In this document: positions 9,435 through 20,177 of the stretch, piece by piece
Numbering within the stretch: the stretch's first letter is position 1
Layout of the letters: each line of letters starts with the position of its first letter
NCBI GenBank assembly: GCA_032622095.1
Contig: CP136069.1
Coordinates: 104,064,278 to 104,128,277, forward strand
Direction: 5' to 3'
DNA length: 64,000 nucleotides
Source: Siphonodentalium dalli
Lineage: Eukaryota; Mollusca; Scaphopoda; Gadilida; Siphonodentaliidae
Notes under the pieces: generated by a model
The model's input: the letters and a program-made list of their open reading frames with translations, nothing else
Told to the model about the DNA's origin: nothing
Database searches by the model: none
Translations under genes and position numbers: made by a program

Positions 9435-11151
9435 AAGTGGCAGCAGAGACTCCAGACAAGATGGCGTCCATCGTGGCGGCCATTTTTATTATATGCATCA
9501 GGTCTCTTTGATCGCCGTTATAGTAAAGATATTATCATATGCGGTCTAGTTTTCCGCTCGATTCGTTATGCTAATATACAACCCTTACAAATTAGCCAAA
9601 AATCCGACACCAAAATCCGACACAGAAATCGTCTCACCGAACAGATCCAGCAGATAACAACAATACACGCATATGTTGTGGGCATGTGTCATGATAGTGG
9701 AAATGAAATGGGACCATGAATGCACGGCCCCTTCTTTTGGGTATGTTTTAGATTCAGACATGATCGCATGGGTGGCTTTGTTTTCCTGGTATGCTAAGAT
9801 TGTATCTTCCCACCCGTTTGGAAGCCGTTCTTAATAACCTGGATCAGGCGTGTACTATTGGATACTATTACATAAGCCCCCCCCCCCCCAGACTTGGGTG
9901 TAGTCTTAAAGACGACGCCTTTGATAGTTGGTTGATATGTCATACTCGCGCTGGGTGGTGGTCGGTACGGTTCAAGTAAGTCCGAATGCCGTCAACACAA
10001 GGGTGAAATGTTCAACGCGAAGAACAACCAGAGGAATATTACGTTGATGAGATCTTGCAATCAGTTCAACAGTTGGGTACACCAAATGGTTTCTTGGCAA
10101 CATCACCATTCTAACCATTTGCCTGCATTAGACATATTAACTACTGTATGGTCACAAAGGTCATGTTCGAGACTATATATTGTTCTTGAAACACATAGTG
10201 AAATAAATGCACACAGTTCCTTACATTTTCTTGAATGATACCGCCCACAAACTGACACTAACACCCAGAGAGGGTAATAACTATAACGCATACCTTCATT
10301 TTATAAAGACATTATCCTTCAGCCCATCCGACTGTTCTGTGGGAGACAAGCATAGTGTTATACGGAAAAAATTATACGTCTGGTCCAGTTGATTCAGAAC
10401 GGATATGAAACGGATGTGGAAATACAATCTGACCACACCAAAACCACCGACACGCATGACATTCTATATCTGAAACATACACCTGGTGTAGGGGTGTATA
10501 CCATGGCCCCATTTCATTCCCACTATCATGGCGCATGTCCACAAACTAGTACCGCGGGTATTGTTCTTCTCTGTTTGGAGCTCTTCGAGGCGACTGCGGG
10601 ACGTCACACAGATTGCTTAGGATCATGGTCAAGAATTAGTGTGGGTAGTCTGTACATTATGATCTTCTCCTTAACAGATAGGCACCCGTCCTAGTGAATG
10701 AGACAGCTAGCAACCTTCGAAACACTGCTGAAGTTGTCCACGTATGTCAATGCGTTCATATGCCAATGCGAACCTACGGTTATGGCCATTATCGGCGATT
10801 AATTGAGAATGGATTTCGAAATGCCACATCGCGATTATTTATTGTGGGGTTTCGTTTTCCCAGAAGGCTAGGAGCTATGTTATGCGTTTTGATACGTTTT
10901 ATGTTGGAACTAATAGCTAGATGGTTTATGGTTTCGTTTTATCGATATTATGAAAAAATTTGAAATTAGTATGTTAAAATATCGATTTCTTTTCAAATTC
11001 TGGCCGCCAGTTTGGCCACCATCTTGACTATGGGTCCACGGAGGCCACACCCACAGCGGTAGTACCGCCCACTGATAAAAGACTTTATCCATTTTAATAT
11101 TGTCTTTTACCCAAGATCGAATTGGGTGAAGAAGAAGATCACTCGATCTTT
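9435..11151. other. Non-repeat part of the duplicated unit; no supported gene
   Basis: It begins with CAAGATGGCGTCCATCGTGG, then GCGGCCATTTTT, an inverted pair of YY1-like sites. The ATG at 9461 has a strong start context and encodes 16 residues (MASIVAAIFIICIRSL, stop 9509-9511), hydrophobic like a signal peptide. A 76-codon (10008-10238), a 101-codon (10389-10694) and an 89-codon (10694-10963) frame follow. None has a recognisable domain. They are unchanged in copy 2 only because the duplication is recent. A C13 tract lies at 9877-9889. Confidence 0.45.
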
Positions 11152-13826
11152 TCAATTCTTCATCTCAGGTAAGCTACGAAAAATGCCTCCTTCTTTCTCA
11201 TCCAGTTTCCCATAAGTAATCGCCTGAGAAAACAGGTATTTTGTTTTACTGGCCTAACTGTCAGATTCATCATTCACACTTAGCCTTGGGATTTTGTTAT
11301 CATAAGCCATAGGTCATTTGTATACAAACTCTCTAACAGGCAGAGAATTTTAGGCTATTAATCAAAGGAGCTGTCATTCCAATCAGATTTTGTTAACACT
11401 GCCATTTCATGTATTACTTTATAATCAATGTGACTTCTATATGGTGTTAAGTAAACATTATGTGATTGCAGGCACCTTCCTCATATCCCATAGAGCTCTG
11501 AGTTTCTGCTGTTTGCATGTTCTTGATTTTAGACTGATTTAAACCAAATTTGGTTGAGTCACTGGTGGATGTTATAATGGTGTTATTTTTTTTTAAATTG
11601 AGCAAGAAATTAATCTCAACTAAAATAAAAAAAATTAATTTGAAAAAAAAAAATTGTTCGTTTTTTGTTTTCAAATCAATTTTGTTTTTATTTTTGTTAA
11701 ATTGAACAAGGATTTTTTTTTTTACGAGTTTTGTCCCTGGCTTTGTCCCTATTTAACCCAGTGACCCCATTTGAACAAATCTGAACCCCAGTCACCCAAG
11801 AACCCTCCATGCCAAATATAAGCTAAATCGGCCCAATGGTTCTTGAGAAGTCATTCTATGAATTACTATGGAGGAATAGAGTTATATCCCTGCTTTCGCA
11901 ACTATTTGACCCAGTGACCTCATTTGAACAAATCTGAATGTGAGTCACCTCGGGAACATCTACACCAAATATGAATCCATTCGGTCTTATGGTTCCGAAG
12001 AAGAAGATGTTTAAAGAATTGTTGACGTACGGATGGACGGACGGACGGACGGACGGATGGACGGACGAGGAGTGATGACTATAACTTCGTCTCAGGTGAG
12101 CTAAAAAGTGGCAGCAGAGACTCCAGACAAGATGGCGTCCATCGTGGCGGCCATTTTTATTATATGCATCAGGTCTCTTTGATCGCCGTTATAGTAAAGA
12201 TATTATCATATGCGGTCTAGTTTTCCGCTCGATTCGTTATGCTAATATACAACCCTTACAAATTAGCCAAAAATCCGACACCAAAATCCGACACAGAAAT
12301 CGTCTCACCGAACAGATCCAGCAGATAACAACAATACACGCATATGTTGTGGGCACGTGTCATGATAGTGGAAATGAAATGGGACCATGAATGCACGGCC
12401 CCTTCTTTTGGGTATGTTTTAGATTCAGACATGATCGCATGGGTGGCTTTGTTTTCCTGGTATGCTAAGATTGTATCTTCCCACCCGTTTGGAAGCCGTT
12501 CTTAATAACCTGGATCAGGCGTGTACTATTGGATACTATTACATAAGCCCCCCCCCCCCCCCAGACTTGGGTGTAGTCTTAAAGACGACGCCTTTGATAG
12601 TTGGTTGATATGTCATACTCGCGCTGGGTGGTGGTCGGTACGGTTCAAGTAAGTCCGAATGCCGTCAACACAAGGGTGAAATGTTCAACGCGAAGAACAA
12701 CCAGAGGAATATTACGTTGATGAGATCTTGCAATCAGTTCAACAGTTGGGTACACCAAATGGTTTCTTGGCAACATCACCATTCTAACCATTTGCCTGCA
12801 TTAGACATATTAACTACTGTATGGTCACAAAGGTCATGTTCGAGACTATATATTGTTCTTGAAACACATAGTGAAATAAATGCACACAGTTCCTTACATT
12901 TTCTTGAATGATACCGCCCACAAACTGACACTAACACCCAGAGAGGGTAATAACTATAACGCATACCTTCATTTTATAAAGACATTATCCTTCAGCCCAT
13001 CCGACTGTTCTGTGGGAGACAAGCATAGTGTTATACGGAAAAAATTATACGTCTGGTCCAGTTGATTCAGAACGGATATGAAACGGATGTGGAAATACAA
13101 TCTGACCACACCAAAACCACCGACACGCATGACATTCTATATCTGAAACATACACCTGGTGTAGGGGTGTATACCATGGCCCCATTTCATTCCCACTATC
13201 ATGGCGCATGTCCACAAACTAGTACCGCGGGTATTGTTCTTCTCTGTTTGGAGCTCTTCGAGGCGACTGCGGGACGTCACACAGATTGCTTAGGATCATG
13301 GTCAAGAATTAGTGTGGGTAGTCTGTACATTATGATCTTCTCCTTAACAGATAGGCACCCGTCCTAGTGAATGAGACAGCTAGCAACCTTCGAAACACTG
13401 CTGAAGTTGTCCACGTATGTCAATGCGTTCATATGCCAATGCGAACCTACGGTTATGGCCATTATCGGCGATTAATTGAGAATGGATTTCGAAATGCCAC
13501 ATCGCGATTATTTATTGTGGGGTTTCGTTTTCCCAGAAGGCTAGGAGCTATGTTATGCGTTTTGATACGTTTTATGTTGGAACTAATAGCTAGATGGTTT
13601 ATGGTTTCGTTTTATCGATATTATGAAAAAATTTGAAATTAGTATGTTAAAATATCGATTTCTTTTCAAATTCTGGCCGCCAGTTTGGCCACCATCTTGA
13701 CTATGGGTCCACGGAGGCCACACCCACAGCGGTAGTACCGCCCACTGATAAAAGACTTTATCCATTTTAATATTGTCTTTTACCCAAGATCGAATTGGGT
13801 GAAGAAGAAGATCACTCGATCTTTTC
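11152..13826. repeat. Direct tandem duplication, copy 2
   Basis: Near-identical second copy; the match to copy 1 ends at GATCTTTTC (13826 against 11153). The offset changes from 2,671 to 2,673 because the poly-C tract is C15 (12548-12562) here and C13 (9877-9889) in copy 1. It includes a second copy of the pearl 3' end with its ACGG tract (about 12024-12070) and end near 12107. Such high identity implies a very recent event, or an assembly duplication. Confidence 0.95.
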
Positions 13827-14300
13827 GACCATCCCGGGCGCTTTTCGCCCAAGCACTCTCCTCCGATCGACTTCCGAAGTGAATACTTCAGCACTTGCCC
13901 TTATGTTAGTTAACTAGCCGAAACAGACTCATATATATGATTCGTGGAAATTTTTATCTTTTAAACAGTTTGATTGAAAAAAAAAATGTTAATTCTAGTT
14001 TTGATTTTTTTTTATTGAATTCTGATCTGCCGTTGAACAAATCAAAAACATTTTTTTTTAAATTAAAAAAAAAACATTTAAATTAAAATTTGTTTCTAAG
14101 TTTTTAATTTTCATTTTAGATTTTTATATTGAAACTGTTTACATTTTTCTTTAATTTAATTTTTTTTTTAATTTAATTTAATTTAAAAAACATAATTTAA
14201 TTAAAAAAAATTCAATTTCTTTTTAGATTGAAATTTCTTGCTCAAAAATTTTGAAAATCCAATTAAATATAATTTTATTTGTTTAAACATTTTAATTAAC
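13827..14300. other. Flank of the duplication and AT-rich low-complexity run
   Basis: Starts with a small GC hairpin, GGGCG (13836-13840) and CGCCC (13846-13850). From about 13970 to 14295 the DNA is almost purely A/T, with alternating poly-A and poly-T blocks and TTTAATTT units. A phrase TTTCTTGCTCAA near 14237 is the reverse complement of ATTGAGCAAG-type phrases inside pearl copies, so part of the tract may derive from such an element. No gene. Confidence 0.55.
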
Positions 14301-14490
14301 AAGACAGTCAATGACTGGGGTCGCTCATAGTTAGAACTTGTCATAATCGCTTTAAAAGAAGTAGTTCTAAACAGGACATGTGGCTAGAGAGGATTCATGT
14401 GTGTAGATCGGTGAATATCCACCTTTTAAATTACCAACTGTACACTACTGATCACCCCCCCCCCCCCCACTCATCCAGCTCATAACAAGT
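14301..14490 (+). mobile_element. Pearl-like element, 5' fragment
   Basis: AAGACAGTCAATGACTGGGGTCGCT at the left end has the same 13-nt palindrome (14305-14317) as the copies at 7412 and 22235. It is followed by matching phrases (AACTTGTCA, AAGTAGT, AACAGG, TCCACC). The similarity fades near a C tract (about 14454-14469), just before the LINE reading frame. No ACGG tract or 3' end follows. Confidence 0.65.
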
Positions 14491-14506
14491 CCCCTGATGA
14501 ACTAGA

Positions 14507-15676
14507 ATGTACGCAATGCCTGTTTTAATACTTGCGTTGCTAATTGATTTATGCCTCCATCATATATATTGTTATTGCCTGATAGCCCAACCCTCCCCAA
14601 TAAAACACTACGATCACCTCTTGCCCACCGGTTTGCCTATAACTGGGATCGGCCCTTTGTGGCCGAATCCTATTGTAATGATTAATATTATGACTTATCG
14701 GGCAAGAGTTGGTGTGTTCTATACGCGTGCAGTAAGTACAAAGGGAAAGAAACTAAATATGTTGTGTTCACTTAGCCTTCTGTCATTCCTTGCACTACGT
14801 TCCATTGGTATAACGCAAAACTTGACTTTCCTCATTGTTATGAAGTATTATATGCTGAATAACGATAGTATTCTTCCCAAATATATTTTTGATAGGAATA
14901 ATTTCAGAGTCACTGCAAACTTTAGCAAACTTTCCTTCAATGTTGCAATAAACACAATATCTCGATCATCACTAGTAACTTTATCACACTTATGTCGTGC
15001 AATTTATGAAATAATGAAAAGTTTATTAATGAAATCTTGGAGCGTTCACCCAAATCCTGGACCAAACGCACATACACTATCGATTATGTGCCTCAATGTA
15101 CAAAGCCTATTGCCAAAGATTGATACCATTATTGCCGAATGTCAAAATGATGATATACTTGCATTTACTGAGACCTGCGCATGGCTATCAGATTCAACCT
15201 CGGACGAGGAGTTGACTATACCGGGATTCAACAGCCCTGAACGACTTAATCGTCCTACTCTCGGTGGAGGTATTGCGATTTATGTCCGCAACTCACTTCA
15301 TTTCAAAAGGCGAAAAGATATCGAAATACTCGGCCTTGAACACATGTGGTTAGAAATCTTCACGCATACGAACAGTTTCCTTTTTGGAACCTTCTATAGA
15401 CCTCCGAATTCACCTGTAGAACTCTGGGATAAAATATACACTTCACTTGATGGAGCGATGGATACAAAAGAATCCAGAAATCACACAATTGTTACCGGAG
15501 ATTTCAATTGTAACCAACTGTGCACTGAACCAAAACTAACAAGATATATATGTGGGAAGTTTGGTATGAAACAGCTTATAGAACAACCTACCTACTTCAC
15601 TGAAAATTCCCGATCACTCTTAGACCTGTTTTTTTTTCAAATAAACCGGATTTTGTACAGTCGTGTGAGATTTTAG
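14507..15676 (+). pseudogene. CR1-like LINE ORF2 N-terminal part: 2A-like motif and AP endonuclease
   Basis: A 389-codon frame. Residues 1-178 are poorly conserved with hydrophobic stretches (MPVLILALLIDLCL). Residues 179-186 are SVHPNPGP (15041-15064), in the place where many CR1-clade ORFs have a 2A-like DxExNPGP. From residue ~190 it is an EEP/AP endonuclease that would nick target DNA: NVQSLLPK (N197), ETCAW (E222), GGGIAIYVR, GTFYRPP, VTGDFN (D332, N334) and SLLDLFF. The frame is lost at T9 (15629-15637), and the end of the endonuclease reads in the next frame to about 15735. The start at 14507 is simply the first ATG of the frame; the element's true 5' end is not visible. Confidence 0.85.
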
Positions 15677-15734
15677 ATGCAGAATTGGTTCGATATCACT
15701 GCCCAATCGTACTTACTTTAAATATTTCTAAAGG

Positions 15735-16331
15735 GACATCAAAAGAAGAATATGGAAATACAACGAGGCAAATTTCAGTGCAATGAATGGAGAATTGCAA
15801 ACGTGGGGCTCCGAGAATCCGTTGAAACATGTGAATTATACAGAACTTGCGACGGTGATAACTAACAAAATAAATGAAGTCGCGATAAAACACATTCCAA
15901 ACAAATTTGTTACAATTAGAACAGATGAACACGAATGGATGTCAGGCCACATTCGTCTCCTTATGAGGCAACGCAAACGATTATATGTCAAAGCAAAAAA
16001 GAATACGACATTAAATGCATGGGCTAAATATAAAACCAAGCGAAATGAAGTAATATCATCTATCAGAACTGCCAAGCGACTGGAAATGGAAAAAAAACAA
16101 AAACTCCTCGGCAGTTCTTTTACTGATTCCTCAGTGTGGTGGAAAACTCTTAATAGACTCATGGCCCCAGACCACAAACCTATTCCGTCACTTTGCGAGG
16201 ACAACAACGTATACACAGATAACAATTCTAAATCGGAAATATTAAATAATTATTTTTGCTCACATCGTCCCTGCCCGAATCTGACAAAAAAGAACCACCG
16301 CTATTATCTAGATCTAAAAATTGTACATTGA
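15735..16331 (+). pseudogene. CR1-like LINE ORF2 linker between endonuclease and RT
   Basis: After a second frame change near 15735 the reading resumes with RRIWKYNEANFSAMNGEL, a well-known post-endonuclease block of CR1/jockey-type ORF2 (W-x-Y near its start). It continues through a basic region (LLMRQRKRLYVKAKK) and WWKTLNRLM. Near 16260 the frame shifts again, and the last residues of this frame (to 16331) are out-of-frame noise. It lies directly downstream of the endonuclease part and upstream of the RT start, so order and spacing are as expected. Confidence 0.82.
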
Positions 16332-16546
16332 AACTTATTAAGATTACACACAAAGATGTATTGGAATCCCTGACAAGTGTTAAAGTAGCAAAGGCCAGTG
16401 GCGATGACGGTATCAGCCCAAAAATTCTAAAGAATTGCGCAACGGCCCTAGCAAGTCCTATGTGCTATATATTTAACGAATTGTTAAAACATTCCTATTT
16501 CCCTGATGAGTGGAAGAGAGCAAACGTTTGTCCCATCTTTAAATGA
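16256..16546 (+). pseudogene. CR1-like LINE ORF2: start of reverse transcriptase, cut off
   Basis: Contains KASGDDGISPKILKNCA, then FNELLKHSYFPDEWKRANVCPIFK. These are the first conserved blocks of non-LTR RT (the G-x-DGI-P-LK block and W-x-A-x-V-x-PIFK block). The catalytic FADD box and all later RT blocks are missing, because at 16544-16546 the sequence passes into the left end of another element (TGAAAGTGTCAATGACAC). The TGA is contributed by that element or by the junction. Confidence 0.85.
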
Positions 16547-16660
16547 AAGTGTCAATGACACTGTAGCTCAACTTGGAAAGGGAATAATTTAATGTATTAC
16601 AGTCAATGGAGCGATTATGAATGTGCAAAGTTGAATGTCTAATACTAGTTTATAGACATG

Positions 16661-19600
16661 AAGAGAAAAGTTAAATCCAAGATGGCTGCTGACGGCCATG
16701 TCTTCGGCCGAATGACCCCAAAATGATTGTATCCCATCCGCATGTCATCGTTAACATCCATGACAAATTTTATGACGATCAGACTAAAGGTACGACCTGT
16801 AGCCCATGCTAAAGAATTTAGTCATACAAAGAGTAAAATCCAAGATGGCTGCTGGCGGCCATGTCTTCGGCCGAATGACCCCAAAATGATTGTATCCCAT
16901 CCGCATCTCATCGTTAACATCCATGACAAATTTTATGATGATCAGACTAAAGGTACGACCTGTAGCCCGTGCTAAAGGATTTAGTCATACAAAGAGAAAA
17001 ATCCAAGATGGCTGCTGCGGTCATGTTTTTTGGCCGAATGACCCCAAAATTAATCGTTCCCATCTACATGTCAATATTAACATCCATGATAAATTTTATG
17101 ATGATCAGACGAACAGTACGACCTGTAGCCTGTGCTAATGGATTGAATTTTGAAATCAAAGATGGCCACTGGCGGCCATGTTTTTCATCCAAATGACCCC
17201 AAAATGACTCGTTCCCATCTACATTCCAATTTCAACAGCCACGAAAAATTTCATGATGATCAGACTCAAGGTACGACCTGTAGTCCGTGCTAAAGGATTT
17301 AGTCATACAAAGAGTAAAATCCAAGATGGCTTCTGGTGGCCATGTTTTTTGGCCGAATGACCCCAAAATGACTCGTTCCCATTATTAACATTCATGAGAA
17401 ATTTTATGATGATCAGACTAAAGGTACGACCTGTAGCCTGTGCTAATGGATTGAATTTTGAAATCAAAGATGGCCACTGGCGGCCATGTTTTTCATCCGA
17501 ATCACCCCAAAATGTCTCGTTCCCATCTACATTACAATTTCAACAGCCATAAAAAAAATTATGTTGATCAGACTAAAAGTACGACCTGTAGCCCGTGCTA
17601 AATGATTTAGTCATACAAAGAGTAAAATCCAAGATGGCTTCTGGTGGCCATGTTTTTTGGCCGAATGACCCCAAAATGACTCGTTCCCATCTACATGTCA
17701 TTGTTAACATTCATGACAAATTTTATGATGATCAGACTAAAAGTACGACCTGTAGCCCGTGCTAAATGATTTAGTCATACAAAGAGTAAAATCCAAGATG
17801 GCTGCTGGCGGCCATGTTTTTTGGACAAATGACCCCAAAATGACTCGTTCCCATCTACATGTCATTGCTAACATCCATGACAAATTTTATGATGATCAGA
17901 CTAAAGGTACGACCTGTAGCCCGTGCTAAAGGATTTAGTCATACAAAGAGTAAAATCCAAGATGGCTGCTGCGGTCATGTTTTTTGGCCGAATGACCCAA
18001 AATTAATCGTTCCCATCTACATGTCAATATTAACATCCATGATAAATTTTATGATGATCAGACGAACAGTACGACCTGTAGCCTGTGCTAATGGATTGAA
18101 TTTTGAAATCAAACATGGCCACTGGCGGCCATGTTTTTCATCCAAATGACCACAAAATGACTCGTTCCCATCTACATTCCAATTTCAACAGCCACGAAAA
18201 ATTTCATGATGATCAGACTCAAGGTACGACCTGTAATGACTCGTTCCCATCTACATGTCATTATTAACATTCATGACAAATTTTATGATGATCAGACTAA
18301 AGGTACGACCTGTAGCCTGTGCTAAAGGATCTAGTCATACAAAGAGTAAAATCCAAGATGGCTGCTGGCGGCCATGTTTTTTGGCCGAATGACCTCAAAA
18401 TGACTCGTTCCAATCTACATGTCATTGTTAACATCCATGACAAATTTCATGATGATCAGACTAAAGGTACGACCTGTAGCCTGTGCTAATGGATTGAATT
18501 TTGAAATCAAAGATGGCCACTGGCGGCCATGTTTTTCATCCGAATCACCCCAAAATGACTCGTTCCCATCTACATTACAATTTCAACAGCCATAAAAAAA
18601 TTTATGATGATCAGACTAAAAGTACGACCTGTAGCCCGTGCTAAATGATTTAGAAATACAAAGAGTAAAATCCAAGATGGCTTCTGGTGGCCATTTTTTT
18701 TGGCCGAATGACCCCAAAATGACTCGTTCCCATCTACATGTCATTATTAACATTCATGACAAATTTTATGATGATCAGACTAAAAGTACGACCTGTAGCC
18801 CGTGCTAAATGATTTAGTCATACAAAGAGTAAAATCCAAGATGGCTGAAGGCGGCCATGTTTTTCGGCCAAATGACCCCAAAATGACTCGTTCCCATCTA
18901 CATGTCATTGTTAACATCCATGACAAATTTTATGATGATCAGACTAAAGGTACGACCTGTAGCCTGTGCTAAAGAATTTAGTCATACAAAGAGTAAAATC
19001 CAAGATGGCTGCTGGCGGCCATGTTTTTTGGCCGAATGACCCCAAAATTACTCGTTCCCATCTACATGTCATGCAAAGAGTAAAATCCAAGATGGCTGCC
19101 AGCGGCCATGTTTTTTGGCCGAACGACCTCAAAATGACTCGTTCCCATCTACATGTCAATATTAACATCCATGACAAATTTCGTAATGATCAGACGAACA
19201 GTACGACCTGTAGCCCACGCCAATGGATTGAATTTTGAAATCCGAAATGGACACCAGCGGCAATGTTTTTTGGCCGAATGACCCCAAAATGACTCGTTCC
19301 CATCTACATGTCAATGTCAACATTCATGACAAATTTCATAAAGATCAGACTAAAGGTACGACCTGTAGCCCGCGCCAAAGGATTTAGTCATGCAAAGAGT
19401 AAAATCCAAGATGGCTGATGGCGGCCATGTTTTTTGGCCGAACAACCCCAAAATGACTCGTTCCCATCTACATGTCATTGTTAACATCCATGACAAATTT
19501 CATGAAGTTCCGATCAAAACTACGACCTGTAGCCTGCGCCAAAGGATTTAGTCATGCAAAGAGTAAAATCCAAGATGGCTGCTGACGGCCATGTTTTTTG

Positions 19601-19865
19601 GCCGAACGACCCCAAAATGACTCGTTCCCATCTACATGTCAATATTAACATCCATGACAAATTTCATGATGATCAAACGAACAGTACGACCTGTAGCCCG
19701 CGCCAATTGATTGAATTTTGAAATCCAAGATGGCCACCAGCGGCCATGTTTTTTGGCCGAATGACCCCAAAATGACTCGTTCCCATCTACATGTCAATGT
19801 TAACATTCATTCAAAATTTCATAAAGATCAGACCAAAGGTACGACCTGTAGCCCGCGCCAAAGGA
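16661..19865 (+). repeat. Satellite-family tandem array 1 (core of the Helentron-like element)
   Basis: Head-to-tail monomers, measured as 163 bp between GATCAGAC landmarks at 16777 and 16940 and 155 bp between 17103 and 17258. Landmarks in each are CCAAGATGG, GGCGGCCATG, GACCCCAAAATGACTCG, CCATCTACAT, ATGATGATCAGAC and TACGACCTGTAGCC. The 155-bp subtype reads ATGGATTGAATTTTGAAATC where the other reads AAGGATTTAGTCATACAAAG. About 20 monomers fit by length. The last five (after about 19200) keep CCGCGCC/CCACGCC where earlier ones read CCGTGCT. Short open frames inside are by-products of the repeat. Confidence 0.95.
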
Positions 19866-19925
19866 AATTGTTGACGGACACACGGACACACGGACACACG
19901 GACGACGGACGCCAAGCCATGGCAA

Positions 19926-19956
19926 TAGCTCAAACTTACAAAAGTAAGTTGAGCTA
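19926..19956 (+). repeat. 3' terminal hairpin of Helentron-like element
   Basis: TAGCTCAAACTTAC (19926-19939), loop AAAA, GTAAGTTGAGCTA (19944-19956): a 13-bp stem with one extra A in the left arm. A hairpin next to the 3' end acts as the termination signal in Helitron-type rolling-circle elements. Confidence 0.8.
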
Positions 19957-19957
19957 A

Positions 19958-20177
19958 TAACAGTAAGTAATTTCTTGAGCTGTATACATTCATATACATC
20001 GAAATGTACATTCTAGTTTTGTCTGTATGAAACGGTCACCATTCATTATTTCATACGTGTAGGAGATGGCTTAAGATAAGCATTATGCTTACTGCCAAAT
20101 CCCATTATAACCATCAATATCTCTCATCATCATACCGTGAATTTTGTACATTATATTGGTTAAAATAAAATATGTTT
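19958..20177. other. Short flank; possible LINE 3' end
   Basis: No RT sequence resumes here. The last part, ATTGGTTAAAATAAAATATGTTTAAAC (about 20155-20181), resembles the 3' end of the LINE fragment at 6546-6566 (ATTAAAATATGTTTAAA). It could be the 3' tail of the interrupted LINE with the intervening RT deleted, or an independent LINE end. This is a weak, short similarity. Confidence 0.35.

Larger units (their letters stand above)
8481..11151. repeat. Direct tandem duplication, copy 1 (2,671 bp)
   Basis: From TCAATTCTTC at 8481 the sequence recurs from 11152 at a constant offset of 2,671 bp. I saw only three substitutions (8692 A/C, 9060 G/T, 9685 T/C) and a poly-C length change. The left breakpoint is inside pearl-like copy 1. 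At the junction the two ends share only TC, so the duplication looks microhomology-mediated. The unit contains the 3' half of the pearl element and ~1.7 kb of other DNA. Confidence 0.95.
16546..19957 (+). mobile_element. Helentron-like element with satellite-repeat core (~3.4 kb)
   Basis: Left end: odd palindrome GTGTCAATGACAC (16549-16561), then TAGCTCAACTT (16564-16574). Right end: a (ACACGG)-type microsatellite from about 19872, then the hairpin at 19926-19956. Its last 11 bases AAGTTGAGCTA (19946-19956) are the exact inverse of the 5' subterminal motif. Subterminal inverted repeats, a 3' hairpin, a microsatellite and a tandem core are the hallmarks of Helentron/HINE and 'pearl' elements. 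It could equally be filed as a tandem-repeat MITE. The core is ~20 monomers of the ~163-bp repeat. No protein is encoded, so mobility would depend on an autonomous partner. It begins exactly where the LINE RT breaks off. Confidence 0.75.

Noticed and set aside
10008-10963. Three consecutive frames (76, 101 and 89 codons) preserved in both duplicate copies
   Set aside because: The copies are ~99.9% identical, so preservation carries no selective information. No motif, start context or splice pattern supports coding.
15836-16225. 129-codon minus-strand frame opposite the LINE linker
   Set aside because: Shadow of the plus-strand LINE ORF2, which has clear family motifs.
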